Shown here one piece after another: positions 53,034 to 62,032 of a stretch of 64,000 nucleotides of DNA; within the stretch, counting starts at the first letter, position 1, and every line of letters starts with the position of its first letter. Position numbers and translations under genes: made by a program. The DNA is taken from contig NZ_QTTN01000002.1 in assembly GCF_003386535.1 (NCBI RefSeq), positions 213,595-277,594 on the forward strand, given 5' to 3'. This DNA comes from Paenibacillus taihuensis (GTDB lineage Bacteria > Bacillota > Bacilli > Paenibacillales > Paenibacillaceae). The notes under the pieces are model-generated. The model was not told where the DNA came from and did no database searches. It saw only the letters and a list, made by a program, of their open reading frames with translations.

Positions 53034-53867
53034 TCACTCGGAGGCATTACCATTTTTAATACTTTCGCTAATTACAGACACAACCAGCTGTGCCAGCGGA
53101 ATGATTAAACCGAATGTGATCGCATAGAATGGCCAGATTTCAGCTGCGAACACTCTAAAGTAAACGATATTGGGATAAACGACGATGGATAACACAACTA
53201 ATAAAATGGCTAATGGAATGATTAGAGGACGAGAGGTTCTCAATCGAAACAGCTGTGCCATGCCATGCACGGAAGCATAGAAGCAGATGGCCAGCTTATA
53301 GAATATAGTCACAAACCAAATAATGGCCACAAGGACCTCGATGCGCTGGAGAAACTCCCCGACTTGAATTTTTTTGGCTAGCGTATAGCTTGGGAAGGTA
53401 TGTCTGGCCGTGAAATCCCAACCAAGGACGAACACGCACAGCACGGTCACAATAATGATGACGAAGCCTCCGAGCAAGGAGCCTTTGACAAAAGCCGATC
53501 CATACCCCTTGGGCTGGTTAACGGAAGGGAATATCATGAGGAAAACGACAAGCTCCATATAAGGAATGCTGAGAACGGATAAGCTTCCATGAATAATGCC
53601 TTTCACACCTGATTCGAACGTAGGCTGAATCCGGTCGAATTCAATTTGCGGGAGCAGGAACACGATTAGCACGGTAATCAGCAGCGCAACCCATGGCAGG
53701 AAGACCTCCGCCGAACGAGCGATAACTTCAAGCCCTAAGCTTATGCCCATCACGACAGCGACCACGAATAGGGTATGCACGACTTGGATCGGCGTCTTAG
53801 TATGGATAATTGTCGCAGATTTATCTTCCCGTTCTGTATCATCAGCCCCGACTTCCTTTCCAACCAT
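53034..53867 (-). pseudogene. GerAB-type germinant receptor subunit lacking its N-terminal helices
   Basis: 277 residues from the ATG at 53867, whose bases overlap the stop of the preceding small gene (TAATG). Family GerAB/GerKB proteins have about 365 residues and ten membrane helices. Here a short hydrophilic start (MVGKEVGADDTEREDK) jumps directly into TPIQVVHTLFVV and GLEVIARSAEVFLPW, which lie near residue 105-145 in normal members. Three to four helices are absent, as if cut out in frame. The rest, to the C-terminus, looks normal. GerAB carries the germinant-binding pocket, so function is doubtful. Confidence 0.8.
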
Positions 53868-54094
53868 TAATTGAAAACCGACAGAATGGCATTGCTCATC
53901 GGCTTGTACACCGCGGTAATCCAATCCAGCGGGTTAGGGATGGGCCAATGCCGTTTCTGGGCAACGCAGAGCATCAGGCTGAATGCAAGAAGCAACGAGA
54001 ACATCCATAACTCCTTGAACTGTCTCGCGCGCCTCAGTTTCGGATATTCATAATAAGCAGCTCCCGCCGCTGCGATAATCGCTATCCAGAGCAA
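53867..54094 (-). CDS. Small ger-operon membrane protein (75 residues)
   Basis: Begins with a TTG at 54094, one base after the GerAC stop and correctly spaced from GGAGGGGG. A longer in-frame ATG at 54160 lies inside gerAC and is less likely. Two hydrophobic helices (LWIAIIAAAGAAYYEY and LWMFSLLLAFSLMLCV) flank a basic stretch, followed by a conserved-looking amphipathic end (NPLDWITAVYKPMSNAIL). Small two-helix proteins of this size occur in several ger operons as D subunits that modulate receptor sensitivity; I infer the same here. Stop overlaps the gerAB start. Confidence 0.7.
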   Translation of the reverse strand: MLWIAIIAAAGAAYYEYPKLRRARQFKELWMFSLLLAFSLMLCVAQKRHWPIPNPLDWITAVYKPMSNAILSVFN

Positions 54095-54095
54095 C

Positions 54096-55298
54096 TCAAT
54101 CCCCCTCCATTCGTTCGAGGAACGATTCCACAACCGAACCTGTACGGCGGATTTTCGCATAGACCTTCACATGCACGGGCATGCGGACGAACTCGTCGTC
54201 CCAGTGATCCTTAAGACGGTTCCATGCTCTATAATCCGCGCGATGAATCGCCGCACCGAAGCCGAACACATCCGACTTGTAGAACTTCGCCCGCTTCACG
54301 GAAGATACGATCGTCGACTTGATTTCATCTCTTAATTCTTTCTCAAGCAAGGCAATTGCCTTATTCTCGCCGAGCGGCATGCCGCATTCTACTTCCCCGA
54401 TATTCCCTTCCACACGGACGCTAACTTGCACCTCAGGATGTCCGTTTACGAACTTCCCTTTCAGTTTATGAGTCGTATGGATAAGCTCAATATTCAGCGA
54501 ACCGCCAGTCTGACAAGGTAGCCGAACAATCGTGCTTTGTATGTTGCCAAGAATGTAGTTGTAGCCTTTGCTCTGTTCGCCATTGAACCAGCCCACGAGC
54601 CGATCCTTATGGAATACGGCAAGACCTTCATATCTCAATACGGTCTGCGGACTTACCAGGCGCACGTTGGCCTGGGACTGGCCATGCTCTGGATTGCCGA
54701 TAATATGAATCCCGGCCAGCACGGGGTCCTTGCCTTTGTCAACCAAATCATAAATCAATTCATGCAAATCGATCTTGGCAGTGACGCCCCAATTGCGCTC
54801 CGCAGCTTCAAGAGAAGAAAACAATTTATCAGCCGGGATTTTGGCCAACGGGGTTAACACTCGCAGTACATCTTTTGCCGTTGCTTTTTTTGCGACGATG
54901 ATATAGAAGTCTGTTCGTAATTCATGGTCTCTGGACAGGCCATCCAGCACTTTAGCAATTCCTTCGCGCGCCAAGTCTTCTCCAATAACAAGAATGCGCA
55001 GATGGGAAGCGTATATTTTTCTTGGGGTCGTCGTGGTCATTTGGCGAATGGATTCGAAGATCGTACGTCCTCTTGATTCCTGTACGGTGATGACGGGCGA
55101 ACGTCCGCTTCCTTTTGCAGCTGCGATTTCCGACGGATTAATGAGTTGAACCGAGACACTATATTGCTTCTCGTTCTTGTCAAATCCAAAAGCCGTTGCA
55201 ATGGAAAGCTCATTGAGTTCTTTACGGTTCCAGCAGCCCGTTAACATCAAGCTCGCTGCCAGGACAAGTGCGCATAACAACCCTTTACGCATCAACAT
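54096..55298 (-). CDS. GerAC-family lipoprotein of the germinant receptor
   Basis: 400 residues. Lipoprotein signal peptide ending LMLTGC, then the Ger(x)C signature WNRKELNELSIATAFGFDK, and the C-terminal domain with the GFGAAIHRADYRAWNRLKDHWDDEF stretch split over residues 355-380. GAGGAAG precedes the ATG. C subunits sit on the outer face of the spore inner membrane and are needed for receptor function. Second gene of the operon, between gerAA and the small D-like gene. Confidence 0.95.
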   Translation of the reverse strand: MLMRKGLLCALVLAASLMLTGCWNRKELNELSIATAFGFDKNEKQYSVSVQLINPSEIAAAKGSGRSPVITVQESRGRTIFESIRQMTTTTPRKIYASHLRILVIGEDLAREGIAKVLDGLSRDHELRTDFYIIVAKKATAKDVLRVLTPLAKIPADKLFSSLEAAERNWGVTAKIDLHELIYDLVDKGKDPVLAGIHIIGNPEHGQSQANVRLVSPQTVLRYEGLAVFHKDRLVGWFNGEQSKGYNYILGNIQSTIVRLPCQTGGSLNIELIHTTHKLKGKFVNGHPEVQVSVRVEGNIGEVECGMPLGENKAIALLEKELRDEIKSTIVSSVKRAKFYKSDVFGFGAAIHRADYRAWNRLKDHWDDEFVRMPVHVKVYAKIRRTGSVVESFLERMEGD

Positions 55299-55323
55299 GG
55301 TTTACACTTCCTCGTACGGTTTG

Positions 55324-56862
55324 CTATGGCTGCGGAGGTTGCTTTTGCTGCCGTTTACGATCCTGATGACTAACTATGTGCGGACGGGTAAGAAGCATCC
55401 ATTGGGGCAATCGAATCATATTGTCCTTCTGGTCTTCCTTGATGAAAGGCGCGAACGGCGCCAAATAAGGAACCCCGAACGATTGCAGACTGCTTAAATG
55501 CAGCACGAGAATAATTGTGCCTACCAGAATGCCGAATAAGCCAAAGGAAGCGGCAAGCATCATGAAGAAGAAACGGATCATGCGAATCGAGATCCCCATG
55601 TTGTACGAAGGTATGACGAAATTCGAAATCGCCGTAATCGAGACGACGATGACCATCGCCGGACCTACTAACCCCGCATCAACTGCCGCTTGGCCGATGA
55701 CCAGTGCTCCTACGATCGACACCGCTTGTCCAACCGTCCTCGGCATCCGCACCCCGGCCTCTCTTAATATCTCGAAGGTTACTTCCATCAGGAGCGCTTC
55801 GATAAATGCGGGAAAGGGAATGCCTTCCCGCTGTGCCACAATGTTGATCAGCAGTTGGGTCGGTATCATCTCTTGATGGAACGTTGTAATCGCAATGTAC
55901 GCGCCTGGTCCGAACATGGCGATAAATAAGCAAACATACCGAAGCAGCCGAAGAAGCGTACCGATATCCGCACGTTGATAATAGTCCTCCGCCGTCTGAA
56001 TGAAGTGGGTAAACAACGCAGGTACAACGAGCACGAATGGCGTGCCGTCGACGAGAATGGCGACACGTCCCTCCAGAAGACCGCCGGCAACCGTATCCGG
56101 GCGCTCCGTGTTATAGATCGTCGGAAACGGCGACATCGCCTTATCTTGAATAAATTCCTCGATATAACCGCTCTCCAGAATCGCGTCCGTATCAATCCGG
56201 TCCAGCCGGGAACGAACCTCTTCCACAACCTTCTCGTCTGCTATCCCTTGAATGTACATGATGGCCACATCCGTGTGTGTCACAGTGCCCACCTGTCTTG
56301 TTTCCAACCATAGACTAGGATCCTTGATTTTGCGACGGATCAGTGCGGTATTCGTTCGCAGCGTTTCGGAGAACCCTTCCCGCGGTCCTCTTACGACAGA
56401 TTGAGAATTAGGCTCGGTTACGCCCCTATCCTTCCACTCATTGGTCGCGGCTGCGATCCCCTCCGCGTAGCCGTCCACAAGAACGATGGTTTCGCCGGAT
56501 AGAATGGCTTGGCAGAGTTCTTCGAAATCGTAGAGGCTGGAAATGTCCCCGCTCCTGAGCATAAACGATCGAATCCAATGCAAAGGAGAGGTCTCTGACG
56601 AGAGCTGCGGAAGCGTCTGGGTATCACTGAAGTTAACAAGCAGCGATTCCAACAATTCTTTCACATTCGCAAGCCCGTCTATATATACGATCGCAGCTGG
56701 GTGAGCCTGCAGCGGAGTGATCACTGTAAAACTGCGAATAACAAGATCCGTGCTGTTGCCTAGTTTCGATCGAATAAGGCCCAATGTTGCTTCAAGCTCG
56801 GGATGCAAAGCTTCCGTTGTCACAGAGTTTCCGTTATGCTGCAAATTCATCACCTGGTCCAA
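55324..56862 (-). CDS. GerAA-family spore germination receptor A subunit
   Basis: Up to 512 residues. Soluble N-terminal domain of about 280 residues (DLVIRSFTVI; GPREGFSETLRTNTALIRRKI), then LLEGRVAILVDGTPFVLVVPALF and the membrane part with FGPGAYIAITTFHQEMIPT and PRTVGQAVSIVGALVIGQAAV; all are family hallmarks. Start is either TTG at 56862 or ATG at 56850. Intact, unlike the B subunit. First gene of the operon; forespore expression is expected but no sigma-G site could be fixed. Confidence 0.95.
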   Translation of the reverse strand: MDQVMNLQHNGNSVTTEALHPELEATLGLIRSKLGNSTDLVIRSFTVITPLQAHPAAIVYIDGLANVKELLESLLVNFSDTQTLPQLSSETSPLHWIRSFMLRSGDISSLYDFEELCQAILSGETIVLVDGYAEGIAAATNEWKDRGVTEPNSQSVVRGPREGFSETLRTNTALIRRKIKDPSLWLETRQVGTVTHTDVAIMYIQGIADEKVVEEVRSRLDRIDTDAILESGYIEEFIQDKAMSPFPTIYNTERPDTVAGGLLEGRVAILVDGTPFVLVVPALFTHFIQTAEDYYQRADIGTLLRLLRYVCLFIAMFGPGAYIAITTFHQEMIPTQLLINIVAQREGIPFPAFIEALLMEVTFEILREAGVRMPRTVGQAVSIVGALVIGQAAVDAGLVGPAMVIVVSITAISNFVIPSYNMGISIRMIRFFFMMLAASFGLFGILVGTIILVLHLSSLQSFGVPYLAPFAPFIKEDQKDNMIRLPQWMLLTRPHIVSHQDRKRQQKQPPQP

Positions 56863-56916
56863 TTACTTTTTACCATCATTTCCATAAAGCGGAGGTTTCA
56901 GAATCACGACCGCAGG

Positions 56917-56957
56917 AAAAAGCCGCACGGTCCATGACATGGACCGGTGCGGCTTTT
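56917..56957. terminator. Strong hairpin terminator after the GGDEF-EAL gene
   Basis: AAAAAGCCGCAC with GTGCGGCTTTT and inner GGTCCATG/ATGGACC give a long stem with T-runs at both ends, so it can act in either direction. It separates the GGDEF-EAL pseudogene from gerAA. Confidence 0.9.
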
Positions 56958-56978
56958 CGATTTAAACCGATTATACGA

Positions 56979-58518
56979 TTATGGAGCAGGATCGCCGCCA
57001 AGCAGTCTTCTCAGATAATGATAGCGGTCTACCTTGATAAAGCTGCAGCCGGGAATCAATGTATGTTTGCGCAGCTGGATAGATAAATCATTGAGCATGC
57101 GATTTAATGTCTGTTTTGCCAAGCTCAATATTCTTCTCGTTAATCTCAATGACAGTCATTGAAGCTAATAAAGGAAAGTGAAGATCGACTCGGAAATAGC
57201 TTCGTTTATTCTCATACGGGTATTGCTCCTGCTCATTTTCATTCATTAACGGCACTAGAGTACCTTTTTCCAGCAAGCTTGCAAATTGTGCGGCAGGAAT
57301 AGGTTTACTAAATAAATAGCCTTGAACCAGATCGCACTTTAATCGTTTGAGAATATGAAGCTGTTCCGCGGTTTCAACCCCTTCCGCAACGACAGACATA
57401 TTCATATGCTGAGCGAGTTGAATAATCGTTTGGATAATCACATTATCGTCATTGTCCCGATGCAAATCTTGTATGAAAGACTTATCGATCTTCAGAATGT
57501 TAATTGTACGTTTAAACCGTTTCAAGTAGGAAAGGGAAGAGTAGCCTGTCCCGAAGTCATCGAGCGAAATTTTAATGCCAAGCTTGCTTAAGATATGGAG
57601 TATTGTCATAACGGAATCTGCATTTTCTAATAGGGAGCCTTCCGTAATTTCAATCTCCAAGTACTGCGGATCTAATTCGCTATCGGATAAAGCTTGCTGA
57701 ATATCATGAATGATAACTCTGGATAGAAACTCTTTGGCAGAGACGTTAATCAAAATCGGAATTGGCCTGAGACCGGATTGCTGCCATTTCTTATTCTGCT
57801 GGCATACGGTTTGCTTAACCCACTGACCAAGAGGAATAATTAAGCCAGTCTCCTCCGATATCGGCAGAAACTCATCTGGCGGGACAAGCCCCCATTCATT
57901 GAAAAGCTTATAGGTCTGTATATTCATGGACGCCGTATAGATTTGATAGTTGTTCTTTCCCAGCTCTTTAGCGCGGTAAAGAGCGGAGTCCGCATTTTTC
58001 ATCAGCGTAGAGGAATCCTCACCATCATTAGGATGAATGCTGATCCCAGCGCTGGTTGTAATAAACAGCTCATACTGTTCAATAATAAAGGGTTCTTGGA
58101 ACTTCTCAATAATTCGTTTGGCAACCTCAGTCGCACAGTTAAGATCTCGTATACTCGGGAGAATAACGGTAAATTCATCTCCGCCCATTCTGGCCACAAG
58201 ATCCGTTTCCCTGATCTGCTCCTGCAAGCGCTTGGCAATGGAGATCAGCAGTTGGTCTCCTACTGCATGACCTAATGAATCATTGATGGATTTGAAACGG
58301 TCCATGTCCAAATAAACGAGAGCGAACGATTGTCCGGAAGACTTCGATTTCTCCAACGTTTGCGTGAGAAACCTTTCAAACATTCTTCGATTAGGAAGCT
58401 CAGTCAAGGAGTCGTGGTAGGCTAGAAAAGCATTCATTCGCTCCGCTCGTTTTCACTCGGTTACATCAAGAATAGAACCAATGACGGCAGGCGTACCTTG
58501 ATAGATGATCATCTACGA
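56979..58518 (-). pseudogene. Eroded PAS-GGDEF-EAL-PilZ cyclic-di-GMP gene
   Basis: The main open part (58437-57088) has an intact GGDEF domain (MGGDEF) and most of an EAL domain, but several lesions are visible. Upstream, in frame, IIYQGTPAVIGSILDVTE is the end of a PAS domain, cut by TGA where Arg is expected before KRAER. Between NIQTYKLF and EWGLVPPDEF about 45-50 residues holding the EAL motif are missing. After EKNIELGKT the PilZ domain is deleted and out of frame; its last piece LNDLSIQLRKHTLIPGCSF continues in another frame to a stop at 56979. The GGDEF part might still be translated from MNAFLAYHDS. Phosphodiesterase activity would be lost. Confidence 0.8.
58502..58515. repeat. 14-bp perfect palindrome at a rearrangement junction
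   Basis: TAGATGATCATCTA. Both the minus-strand PAS fragment and the plus-strand enzyme fragment begin here, so this is the join of two truncated genes. Confidence 0.8.
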
Positions 58519-59303
58519 TGCGGCGAAGTCGGTTGATCCGGATATCACGATCATCTATTACGGCATTCATTCGCTCATGCGCAGCGTGTCCGATCTGGTC
58601 AATCTCGATGATCTTGGCGATGCGGGAGACAGCGCCGAGCACGAAGCGGCAGGTCACAATCAGCGCTGTTTAATCGCTGGCCGCAAGGCATGGCATGGCG
58701 GTCAACACGTCGACCGGGTACTATTGGGATACCCTCGGCGACATCCTGCTCCATACGGCCGTCGTCGGCGTGAACGGACTTACGCTCGGCGAAACCGATA
58801 ACGACGGGAAGCGCATCACGCAGCCGGACATCAACCGCTGGGCGGCCCTGCAAGCTTGGCGCAGACGCACCTGCGGCTGGAAGCCGCTCTGGCTCGAAGC
58901 CGAACTCGGAAGCAGCAAAAGCGAGCCGAAGCTGGTGTCATGGGGACGTTTGGAGGCGTTAAGCGAAGGCCAGCCACAACAGTTGACCGCGCTCGCTCTG
59001 CAAAATAACCGATCGGAACCGATTCAATATGACGACATTGCCATTCCCGTTGCATTCACGGGCAGCTGGGCGTTAATAGCTCAGGATGATGCCGATTTAG
59101 CGGTATCGTCCTCCTTCGCCTGCATTCCGTTCGCCGCCGGCGAGCTGCGATTGGAACGTGCTTATCGGCAGGTGCATGCGTATGGCGTCGTAGACGGCAA
59201 GCTTACTTGCCTTCGCACGATGAAACCGGACGAATTGCCGGATGGGAAGTTCGTTGTGACGGCAAGCGATTTGTCTTCGATTGCCGGGTATTTGTTCGAA
59301 TAA
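58505..59303 (+). pseudogene. C-terminal remnant of a carbohydrate-active enzyme, frameshifted
   Basis: The 5' part is lost at the palindromic junction at 58502. The first frame reads KSVDPDITIIYYGIHSLM and LVNLDDLGDAGD; near 58680 coding shifts to a second frame reading LAARHGMAVNTSTGYYWDTLGD and runs open to the stop at 59303. The content (DPDITIIYYG, DDLGDAG, an aromatic WDTLGD segment, a C-terminal beta domain) is reminiscent of alpha-galactosidase-like glycoside hydrolases, but I cannot name the family. A good terminator follows, so a full gene once stood here. Confidence 0.65.
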
Positions 59304-59313
59304 ATGATTCAAG

Positions 59314-59350
59314 CCGTGTCATCCGCCAACTGCGGACACACGGTTTTTTT
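59314..59350 (+). terminator. Terminator after the enzyme remnant
   Basis: CCGTGT-cat-CCGC-caact-GCGG-ac-ACACGG followed by TTTTTTTG. Confidence 0.85.
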
Positions 59351-59497
59351 GTCTGACTTGCGCAGCCTGCATTCATTATTGTTTCGGCCACTTTGGTCTC
59401 CAATATGGCGGTCGGCATGATCCCGTCTATTTGATCGATTTGGCCTGTTGTTCTAGAATTGAATCATGTATTCAATGAACGGGTAAGGAGGATACAA

Positions 59498-60637
59498 ATG
59501 ATCCATCTTGATCAGCATACCTATCAGGCTGCTTTTGCAGGGGAAAGCATTCAACTTTTGCCCAAGGAATTTGCGCTGTTTCGTTTTCTCTATGAGAATG
59601 CAGGACGGTCATTTTCACGGGATGAGTTATTGGAAGCCGTCTGGCCGCTTGAAGCGCCCAGCGACCGGACCGTAGATGATCACATTTACCGCGTACGCAA
59701 AAAAATGGCCAAATGGTCGCATCTGCTCCGCGTGGAGACAATTCGGGGACAAGGCTATAAACTAATACGCCATGCCAAGAAGCAGCAAGATAGTCCGCTC
59801 CTCGAGGATGAACAATTCGCTGTTGACATTAACCGGATACTCTCCAAATATCATGGACTCGGAATGGGCGCAGCGATGCAACTGCTGGCGACACACCGAG
59901 ACATCCTAAGCTTGCCGGGCGATCCTTATTACGATACCTATCTTCACTTTGTACGTGGCGATTTCGAATGGATACTCACGACGGACAGCATCAATTATTG
60001 GCAGAAGCTTTCCTATGCGGCATTTATCCATGCGACCATCCAGTTGCAACCGCAAGCATCTCTGCGCTACTTTGAAAGATTAATCACCGAAGGCGACATG
60101 CTATCGCGGGAATGGCAGTATGATCTGCGAATAAATGTTATTTTCCATTTATTGAAATCCGGCATGCTTGTGAAGGCACAACAAGAGTTAGACGCCATCA
60201 GACAGAACATCGCCGATCTGAATTCTCCCAGCTTCACCGCGAACTTTCTGATAAAGGAGATTCATCTACAGTTGCAGGAAGGTCAAATGGATGCTGCGGC
60301 TTTCACGATACAGGAGTGTGAAAATCTGCTTGCCCAACATCCGATTCAACGAGAACGGGGGGCGCTTCTTGTGGTAAAAGCGCTCTTCCTGTATCAGCAA
60401 GGCAGCATCGCCTCTGCGAGACAAACGCTTGATGAAGGGATGGAAACAACGCGACATACCCAATTTATCCCACATCTGCTCACCAACTTGAACACGGCCC
60501 TTCTGTATCTTAGAACGCACGTGCGCGACGAGACCTATCGTTTAAAATATGAGCGGCAATGGGACTTGCTGGCGATACAGTACCGCTTCGACGAGCTATT
60601 GGTTAAAGCGGAGCATTTGCTTGTAAACCTGCTCTGA
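59498..60637 (+). CDS. Winged-helix transcriptional regulator with TPR-like C-terminal region
   Basis: 379 residues from the ATG at 59498, which has a perfect AAGGAGG; 13 upstream codons are rejected. N-terminal OmpR/PhoB-type winged helix (LPKEFALFRFLYENAGRSF, RTVDDHIYRVRKKM, IRGQGYKL), without a receiver domain. Residues 110-379 are helical and repeat-like, as in SARP/BTAD-type regulators. The MFS gene follows 60 bp downstream in the same direction, so it may control efflux. It is intact despite the eroded surroundings. Confidence 0.88.
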   Translation: MIHLDQHTYQAAFAGESIQLLPKEFALFRFLYENAGRSFSRDELLEAVWPLEAPSDRTVDDHIYRVRKKMAKWSHLLRVETIRGQGYKLIRHAKKQQDSPLLEDEQFAVDINRILSKYHGLGMGAAMQLLATHRDILSLPGDPYYDTYLHFVRGDFEWILTTDSINYWQKLSYAAFIHATIQLQPQASLRYFERLITEGDMLSREWQYDLRINVIFHLLKSGMLVKAQQELDAIRQNIADLNSPSFTANFLIKEIHLQLQEGQMDAAAFTIQECENLLAQHPIQRERGALLVVKALFLYQQGSIASARQTLDEGMETTRHTQFIPHLLTNLNTALLYLRTHVRDETYRLKYERQWDLLAIQYRFDELLVKAEHLLVNLL

Positions 60638-60697
60638 TCATCCTCTGACATTCCCCTGATACGATACTTGCAATGATTCGTAACAGGAGGCCTTCAT

Positions 60698-61939
60698 ATG
60701 TTAAAGAACAATCGTTCGTTCGCAAAGATGTTCATCGCCTACGGTCTGTCAGCACTCGGCGACTATTTTGATTTCATGGCCGTCGCTATTCTCTTGGGAT
60801 TAATCTGGAAGGCAGACGCAATGACCGTCGCTCTAATGCCGCTCTCTTTCGCTGTGCCAAGCATTCTATTCAGCCAACTGGCCGGGATTCTGGCGGACAG
60901 GTGGAACAAGCGGAATCTGATGATTGCCACCGATCTGATTCGTGCCTGTATTACAGTCATGCTGATCTTCGCGCCGAATGCAGCGGTGCTGATCGGTCTG
61001 ATCGCGCTTCGATCCACCGCTCGCGTTTTCCACTATCCGGCTCAACAGGCGATGACGCGGGGCGTAGTCGAACCCGACCAACTCTTGCAGGCGACCTCGC
61101 TCAACGGAGCCGTCTTTCAACTCTCTAAAGTGCTAGGTCCTCTGCTTGGCGTAACCGTGGCCACTGTCTTCTCTCCATCTAGCTGCATGGCGGTTAATGC
61201 GGCCAGCTTCGTGCTTTCCGCCTGTTTGCTCCTGCTCATCCCCTCTAAGCATGGACGCATTGCCGCAGCTGAAGCGATATCTAAGGAACCCTTTCAGCTT
61301 CGCACGGCGTGGCGGCATGGCTGGCGGATTCTCTTGCAAAGCAGCACCTTGCGGGTAAGCCTCATTTTCTGCTTAATCGGGCTATCCGGCATCCAAATGA
61401 TCGATGCCCAGATTTCTGTTCTATTGCGGGATGTAGCCCCGCACCGACCCGAATTGATCGGTTGGCTCGTGACCGCGATCGGAGCGGGCGGTCTTGCGAG
61501 CGTCACCTGGCTGCGCCGGTTCAAACAGCTTTCGGCGTATGGCTGGCTGCTGGGAGGCGGGGTGACGCTCATCGGTATTATGTTTGCCGTTGCGGGGATG
61601 TTTCGGCAGGATACCCCGCTCTGCTTCATCCTGTTCACATCCTTCATCGGAGGCATCGGCACCGGCTTTACCTCGGCAGGCATGAACTATATCCTGCAGA
61701 AAGAAACGCCTTCCGAGGCAATCGGCAGGGTCAGCGGTATTTATGATTCCTTGAGCAGCGTCATCTTCGTGATCGCACCGCTCATTGGCGGAGCCTTAAT
61801 CGAACAATGGGGCGCTTCTTTTACTTTCTTGTTTGTAGGGATCATTGTCGGGAGCGTTGGTATGATTGGCGTCGTTCTGCAGCGTTTGTTATGGAGAACG
61901 ACAACGTCTGATGAGAGTACCTCTTCTTATGTGGCCTAA
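60698..61939 (+). CDS. MFS transporter
   Basis: 413 residues, about 12 membrane helices. Loop 2-3 motif LAGILADRWNKRNLMIATDLIRA is typical of the major facilitator superfamily MFS_3 drug/macrolide branch. AACAGGAGG precedes the ATG. Probably exports a drug or metabolite; substrate unknown. Likely cotranscribed with the winged-helix regulator. Confidence 0.92.
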   Translation: MLKNNRSFAKMFIAYGLSALGDYFDFMAVAILLGLIWKADAMTVALMPLSFAVPSILFSQLAGILADRWNKRNLMIATDLIRACITVMLIFAPNAAVLIGLIALRSTARVFHYPAQQAMTRGVVEPDQLLQATSLNGAVFQLSKVLGPLLGVTVATVFSPSSCMAVNAASFVLSACLLLLIPSKHGRIAAAEAISKEPFQLRTAWRHGWRILLQSSTLRVSLIFCLIGLSGIQMIDAQISVLLRDVAPHRPELIGWLVTAIGAGGLASVTWLRRFKQLSAYGWLLGGGVTLIGIMFAVAGMFRQDTPLCFILFTSFIGGIGTGFTSAGMNYILQKETPSEAIGRVSGIYDSLSSVIFVIAPLIGGALIEQWGASFTFLFVGIIVGSVGMIGVVLQRLLWRTTTSDESTSSYVA

Positions 61940-61986
61940 TTCTTCTTGGCTTCACAGGGTAGGTTGTAAATCTCGTCGGTAATTAT

Positions 61987-62012
61987 GAATAACTGGAGAT
62001 ACCCAGTTATTC
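61987..62012. terminator. Inverted repeat downstream of the MFS gene
   Basis: GAATAACTGG and CCAGTTATTC, perfect 10-bp stem, six-base loop. No T-run follows, so terminator activity is uncertain. Confidence 0.45.
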
Positions 62013-62032
62013 AATTGCGATTGCGGCATTTT

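Noticed and set aside
59314..59497. Possible regulatory RNA upstream of the winged-helix gene
   Set aside because: Only a terminator hairpin and the ribosome binding site are visible; no riboswitch-like fold recognised.
61940..62032. 5S rRNA or tRNA between the MFS gene and the IS
   Set aside because: No 5S-conserved words or cloverleaf; only a short inverted repeat is present.
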